Shown in pieces: positions 61,332 to 64,000 of a DNA stretch of 64,000 bases; positions within the stretch are counted from its first letter, which is position 1, and each line of letters begins with the position of its first letter. Source of the stretch: Roseofilum capinflatum BLCC-M114 (GTDB taxonomy: Bacteria > Cyanobacteriota > Cyanobacteriia > Cyanobacteriales > Desertifilaceae); contig NZ_JAQOSO010000003.1 in assembly GCF_030068505.1 (NCBI RefSeq), forward strand, positions 1-64,000. Direction: 5' to 3'. The position numbers were made by a program, and so were the translations under genes. Under the pieces are notes generated by a model. It worked only from the letters and a program-made list of their open reading frames with translations, was not told where the DNA came from and ran no database searches.

Positions 61332-62567
61332 ATGATTTGGAAGGACTATGAGTATCAGAATATGAACAACAAACTAACGGTAACTATTTTTTATCAATTT
61401 AATCCCTGGAAAAGTAGTATTGGTGGAATTCAAAGTGTGATCTGTAATTTTATTAAATATGCGCCTCCAGAGTTTGAAGTGCGGTTGGTGGGGACAGGAG
61501 AAGATGCCGGTGCGTTGGGGAAATGGCAGGATAGAGAATTTGCTGGACGAGCGTTGCAGTTTATGCCGGTTATTCCCCTGGAAGAGGATAATGTCAGGCG
61601 CTGGATTCCCACGACCTTAAAATATACGCAAGCGCTGATGGGAAAGGATTTTAGTTCTGATTTTATGCACTTCCATCGGATTGAGCCAACGTTAGTTGCG
61701 GGGAAATGGCAGGGGGAGAAAGCTTTATTTATTCATAATGATATTCAACAACAAATGAAGTCTACAACTGGGAAGAAGGCTTTATTGTGGCAATATTTCC
61801 CTGGGGCCTATTTTGTACTGGAAAATCGGTTGATGCAAGGGTTGGATCGGCTTTATTCTTGTAATACGGAATCTACGAATTTTTACCAAGAACGCTATCC
61901 TGATTTATCGTCTAGGGTGCAGGGGATAAGAAATCCAGTGGATCTGGAGCGTTTTTATCCTCTGGAAGTTGCAGAAAAAAAGGAAAAGAGAAAAGATCTG
62001 GCAGAGAAGATGAATCTTTCGCCAGATACCCGTTTTATCTTGTTTGCGGGTCGTCTTCATCCTCAAAAAGATCCTTTGTTACTTGTTCAAACTGTAGGAA
62101 TACTTAAAGAAGCTAATATCCACCTATTGGTTGCTGGGGAAGGAGAATTAAGACCCGAACTAGAGTCTGAAATTAAACGGTTAGATCTGTCCACAAAAAT
62201 TACCCTTTTAGGGGCTGTACCTCAAGAACAGTTGGTTAAATACCATCAATTAAGTTCTGCATGTATTTTAACCAGTGTCTATGAAGGATTACCAATTGTG
62301 GTTTTAGAGGCGCTTTCTTGTGGAATTCCTGTGGTTAGTACGGCTTGTGGAGAAACGCCGAGAATTTTAATTCCTGGAAGTGGTGAAGTTTCTGCTACTC
62401 GATCGCCGGAGGCGATCGCTGAAGCATTAAGAATGATTCTCAAAGATCCAGATCAGTATTCTCCCTTAAAGTGCGTGCAAGCAGTACAACTCTATGATGC
62501 GGAAATTGTTGTTAATCGTGTTTATGAAGAAATGAAACAACGATGGATAACAAGTAAGAAAGTGTGA
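61332..62567 (+). CDS. Family 4 glycosyltransferase
   Basis: The GT-B fold is shown by FYQFNPWKSSIGGIQSVICNFI at the N-terminus. LFAGRLHPQKDPLLLVQTVGIL follows, and the donor-site block YEGLPIVVLEALSCGIPVVSTACGETPRIL comes near residue 320, with the EX7E form E-G-L-P-I-V-V-L-E. It is likely a retaining transferase in polysaccharide assembly. I use the ATG at 61332; an ATG at 61362 is also possible, while a TTG at 61305 lies in repeat DNA. Confidence 0.88.
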   Translation: MIWKDYEYQNMNNKLTVTIFYQFNPWKSSIGGIQSVICNFIKYAPPEFEVRLVGTGEDAGALGKWQDREFAGRALQFMPVIPLEEDNVRRWIPTTLKYTQALMGKDFSSDFMHFHRIEPTLVAGKWQGEKALFIHNDIQQQMKSTTGKKALLWQYFPGAYFVLENRLMQGLDRLYSCNTESTNFYQERYPDLSSRVQGIRNPVDLERFYPLEVAEKKEKRKDLAEKMNLSPDTRFILFAGRLHPQKDPLLLVQTVGILKEANIHLLVAGEGELRPELESEIKRLDLSTKITLLGAVPQEQLVKYHQLSSACILTSVYEGLPIVVLEALSCGIPVVSTACGETPRILIPGSGEVSATRSPEAIAEALRMILKDPDQYSPLKCVQAVQLYDAEIVVNRVYEEMKQRWITSKKV

Positions 62568-62726
62568 CAAAACGATTGATTTTTGAGAAAAAATGTTTTA
62601 TTGTCGAAATGATTCAGATAAATCTGGACTCAACTTAATCAAGCGAACCTATCATTTGATCGTTAATGTATCTATAGGAAAAATCAGTATTTATGCACAT
62701 AATCATGTTTGTTTAGGGACTAAATA

Positions 62727-63938
62727 ATGAGGATTGCAGTCATCGGTGCAAAGGGACTACCCGCAAAACAGGGGGGCATAGAGCATTATTGCCAAGAACT
62801 CTACCCAAGAATGGTGTCAGAAGGGCATCGCGTAGATTTATTTGCTCGGTCAAGCTATACAGAGGCTCCTTGGTTTTCATCGACGAAAGTGAAGGGGGTA
62901 AATGTGATTTCTTTGCCCTCGATCGCTCTTCGGGGAGTCGATGCGGTCTTTAATTCGGCATTGGGGGCGATCGCCACGTTCTTACGTCCCTACGATTTAG
63001 TTCATATCCATGCCCTGGGGCCGGCTTTGTTCTGTTGGTTACCAAAACTGATGGGGTCAACTACAGTCATCGTCACTTGTCATGGTTTAGATTGGCAGCG
63101 ATCGAAATGGGGAGCCTTCTCTAGCCGATTAATTCATCTCGGAGAAAAGATGGCTGTATGCTACGCTGATGAAATCACCGTGGTTTCTCAAGCTCTGCAA
63201 GACTATTTCAAAGCTACCTATGGGATTATTACTCCCTATATTCCCAATGCCCCAGCCACCTATTTAGCATCCGATCCTCACAGTACCTATCTAACCTCCC
63301 TGAAATTAGATACCCATAGATATATTCTGTTTCTAGGGCGGTTGGTTCCAGAAAAGCGCCCCGATCTGCTAATTAAAGCATACTTATCTCTCCAACATCC
63401 CCCCTGGAGATTAGTGATTGCAGGCGGAGGGTGTCATACCGCAGAATATACTCAGCATCTAGAGAAACTGGCGGGTCATAATCCCAATATTGTGTTTACG
63501 GGTGAAGTGAGGGGACAACAATTAGCGGATTTGGTAAGGGGGGCGAGTTTATTTGTGCTGCCCTCGGATCTAGAAGGGTTACCTCTGGTGATGCTCGAAG
63601 CGATGCAAGAAGGGATTCCTGTTCTGGCCAGTGATATTGAAGCTCATGAACAGCTTGTGGGTGGAAACGAGGAGCGGGGACTCTTGTTTCCAGTAGGAGA
63701 CATTCAGGAGTGTGCCCAGAAATTAGAATACGCCATATCCCATCCCGAACAGATCCAGAACGTTGCTAAAATTGCCCAAACGTACATCAAAACCCATTAC
63801 AATTGGCAAAATATTACTTATGAAAAACTGAAGCTCTATAACAGAGTGGTCACTAGTCGGCCAATGGTTGAGAGCTTTCAACAAAGGTTATGGCAACGGA
63901 ATCCCTTGAAAATTCCTCGCAGAATTGACCCCAAATAA
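62727..63938 (+). CDS. Family 4 glycosyltransferase, second
   Basis: MRIAVIGAKGLPAKQGGIEHYCQELYPRM opens a GT-B transferase of the type found in exopolysaccharide loci. ILFLGRLVPEKRPDLLIKAY and SDLEGLPLVMLEAMQEGIPVLASDIEAHEQLV carry the EX7E motif. At 403 residues it is full length. The preceding 159 bases are AT-rich and hold no gene. It is followed within five bases by another start codon, so an operon continues beyond the window. Confidence 0.9.
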   Translation: MRIAVIGAKGLPAKQGGIEHYCQELYPRMVSEGHRVDLFARSSYTEAPWFSSTKVKGVNVISLPSIALRGVDAVFNSALGAIATFLRPYDLVHIHALGPALFCWLPKLMGSTTVIVTCHGLDWQRSKWGAFSSRLIHLGEKMAVCYADEITVVSQALQDYFKATYGIITPYIPNAPATYLASDPHSTYLTSLKLDTHRYILFLGRLVPEKRPDLLIKAYLSLQHPPWRLVIAGGGCHTAEYTQHLEKLAGHNPNIVFTGEVRGQQLADLVRGASLFVLPSDLEGLPLVMLEAMQEGIPVLASDIEAHEQLVGGNEERGLLFPVGDIQECAQKLEYAISHPEQIQNVAKIAQTYIKTHYNWQNITYEKLKLYNRVVTSRPMVESFQQRLWQRNPLKIPRRIDPK

Positions 63939-63943
63939 CAGAT

Positions 63944-64000
63944 ATGGAACGCACTTTACCCTCTCTACATTCAGTTTGGCATCGGCGAGGTTGGGTCGCA
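63944..64000 (+). CDS. Start of a downstream gene (partial)
   Basis: An ATG five bases after the previous stop opens a frame (MERTLPSLHSVWHRRGWVA) to the window edge. Close spacing behind a glycosyltransferase suggests a member of the same polysaccharide operon. Nineteen residues are too few to name a family. Confidence 0.5.
   Translation, partial: MERTLPSLHSVWHRRGWVA

Overview
The window looks like chromosomal DNA of a filamentous cyanobacterium. The octamer GCGATCGC (HIP1) is frequent. Clade-typical genes include a thioredoxin reductase fused to thioredoxin (NTRC), a paired PspA/Vipp1 locus, a decarboxylase-like/orotate phosphoribosyltransferase fusion and a fraC-fraD-fraE-like cluster, which in filamentous strains serves cell-cell joining. 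Intergenic DNA is full of short palindromes and TTCCCTA-type heptamers. A sulfide:quinone oxidoreductase with all three expected cysteines suggests at least occasional contact with sulfide. Species cannot be fixed from sequence reading alone.

Layout. 1-3.6 kb: two minus-strand paralogues of unknown function; the first carries a very long acidic repeat tail that runs off the left edge. 3.7-9 kb: a pentapeptide-repeat protein and a three-gene membrane cluster (DUF318-type permease, TIGR03943 partner, anchored Ig-like/propeller protein). 9.1-14.3 kb: a Wzc-like polysaccharide co-polymerase, sulfide:quinone oxidoreductase and a family 2 glycosyltransferase. 14.3-18.5 kb: cobN, whose reading frame contains several intergenic-type palindromes. 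18.7-24.1 kb: a hybrid sensor kinase with a degenerate receiver, nanE, a TerD protein, a divergent Rieske protein and a metallo-beta-lactamase-fold protein. 24.2-27.6 kb: a 380-bp heptamer array, an RppA/RppB-like two-component pair and a nucleotidyltransferase. 27.8-34.2 kb: JmjC-type oxygenase, small proteins, argC, NTRC and a methyltransferase.

34.3-47.3 kb is a pilin and glycan island: pilA followed by a TPR-GT41 transferase, TPR and methyltransferase proteins, an NDP-sugar SDR, a DegT-type aminotransferase, a DxD glycosyltransferase and a three-domain giant glycosyltransferase, all on the plus strand. 47.3-53.7 kb holds Uma2-family genes (one broken), TPR proteins, the pyrimidine-synthesis fusion and a propeller-like protein. 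54.2-60 kb holds a proline-rich membrane protein, pspA/vipp1, fraCDE and a membrane protein. 60-61.3 kb is a very recent tandem duplication of a Uma2 gene. The right end has two family 4 glycosyltransferases and the start of another gene.

Most notable signals: (1) a 22-bp element matching at 20 of 22 positions upstream of the sulfide:quinone oxidoreductase gene and, 9.7 kb away, upstream of the divergent Rieske gene, with a partial third copy, suggesting an uncharacterised co-regulated, possibly sulfide-responsive electron-transfer unit; (2) repeated in-frame palindromic insertions in cobN, one nested in another; (3) a glycan locus directly behind pilA with unusual GT41 fusions; (4) a modular acidic repeat protein; (5) catalytically altered domains (decarboxylase-like domain without its lysine, receiver with Glu for Asp, SDR without its tyrosine).
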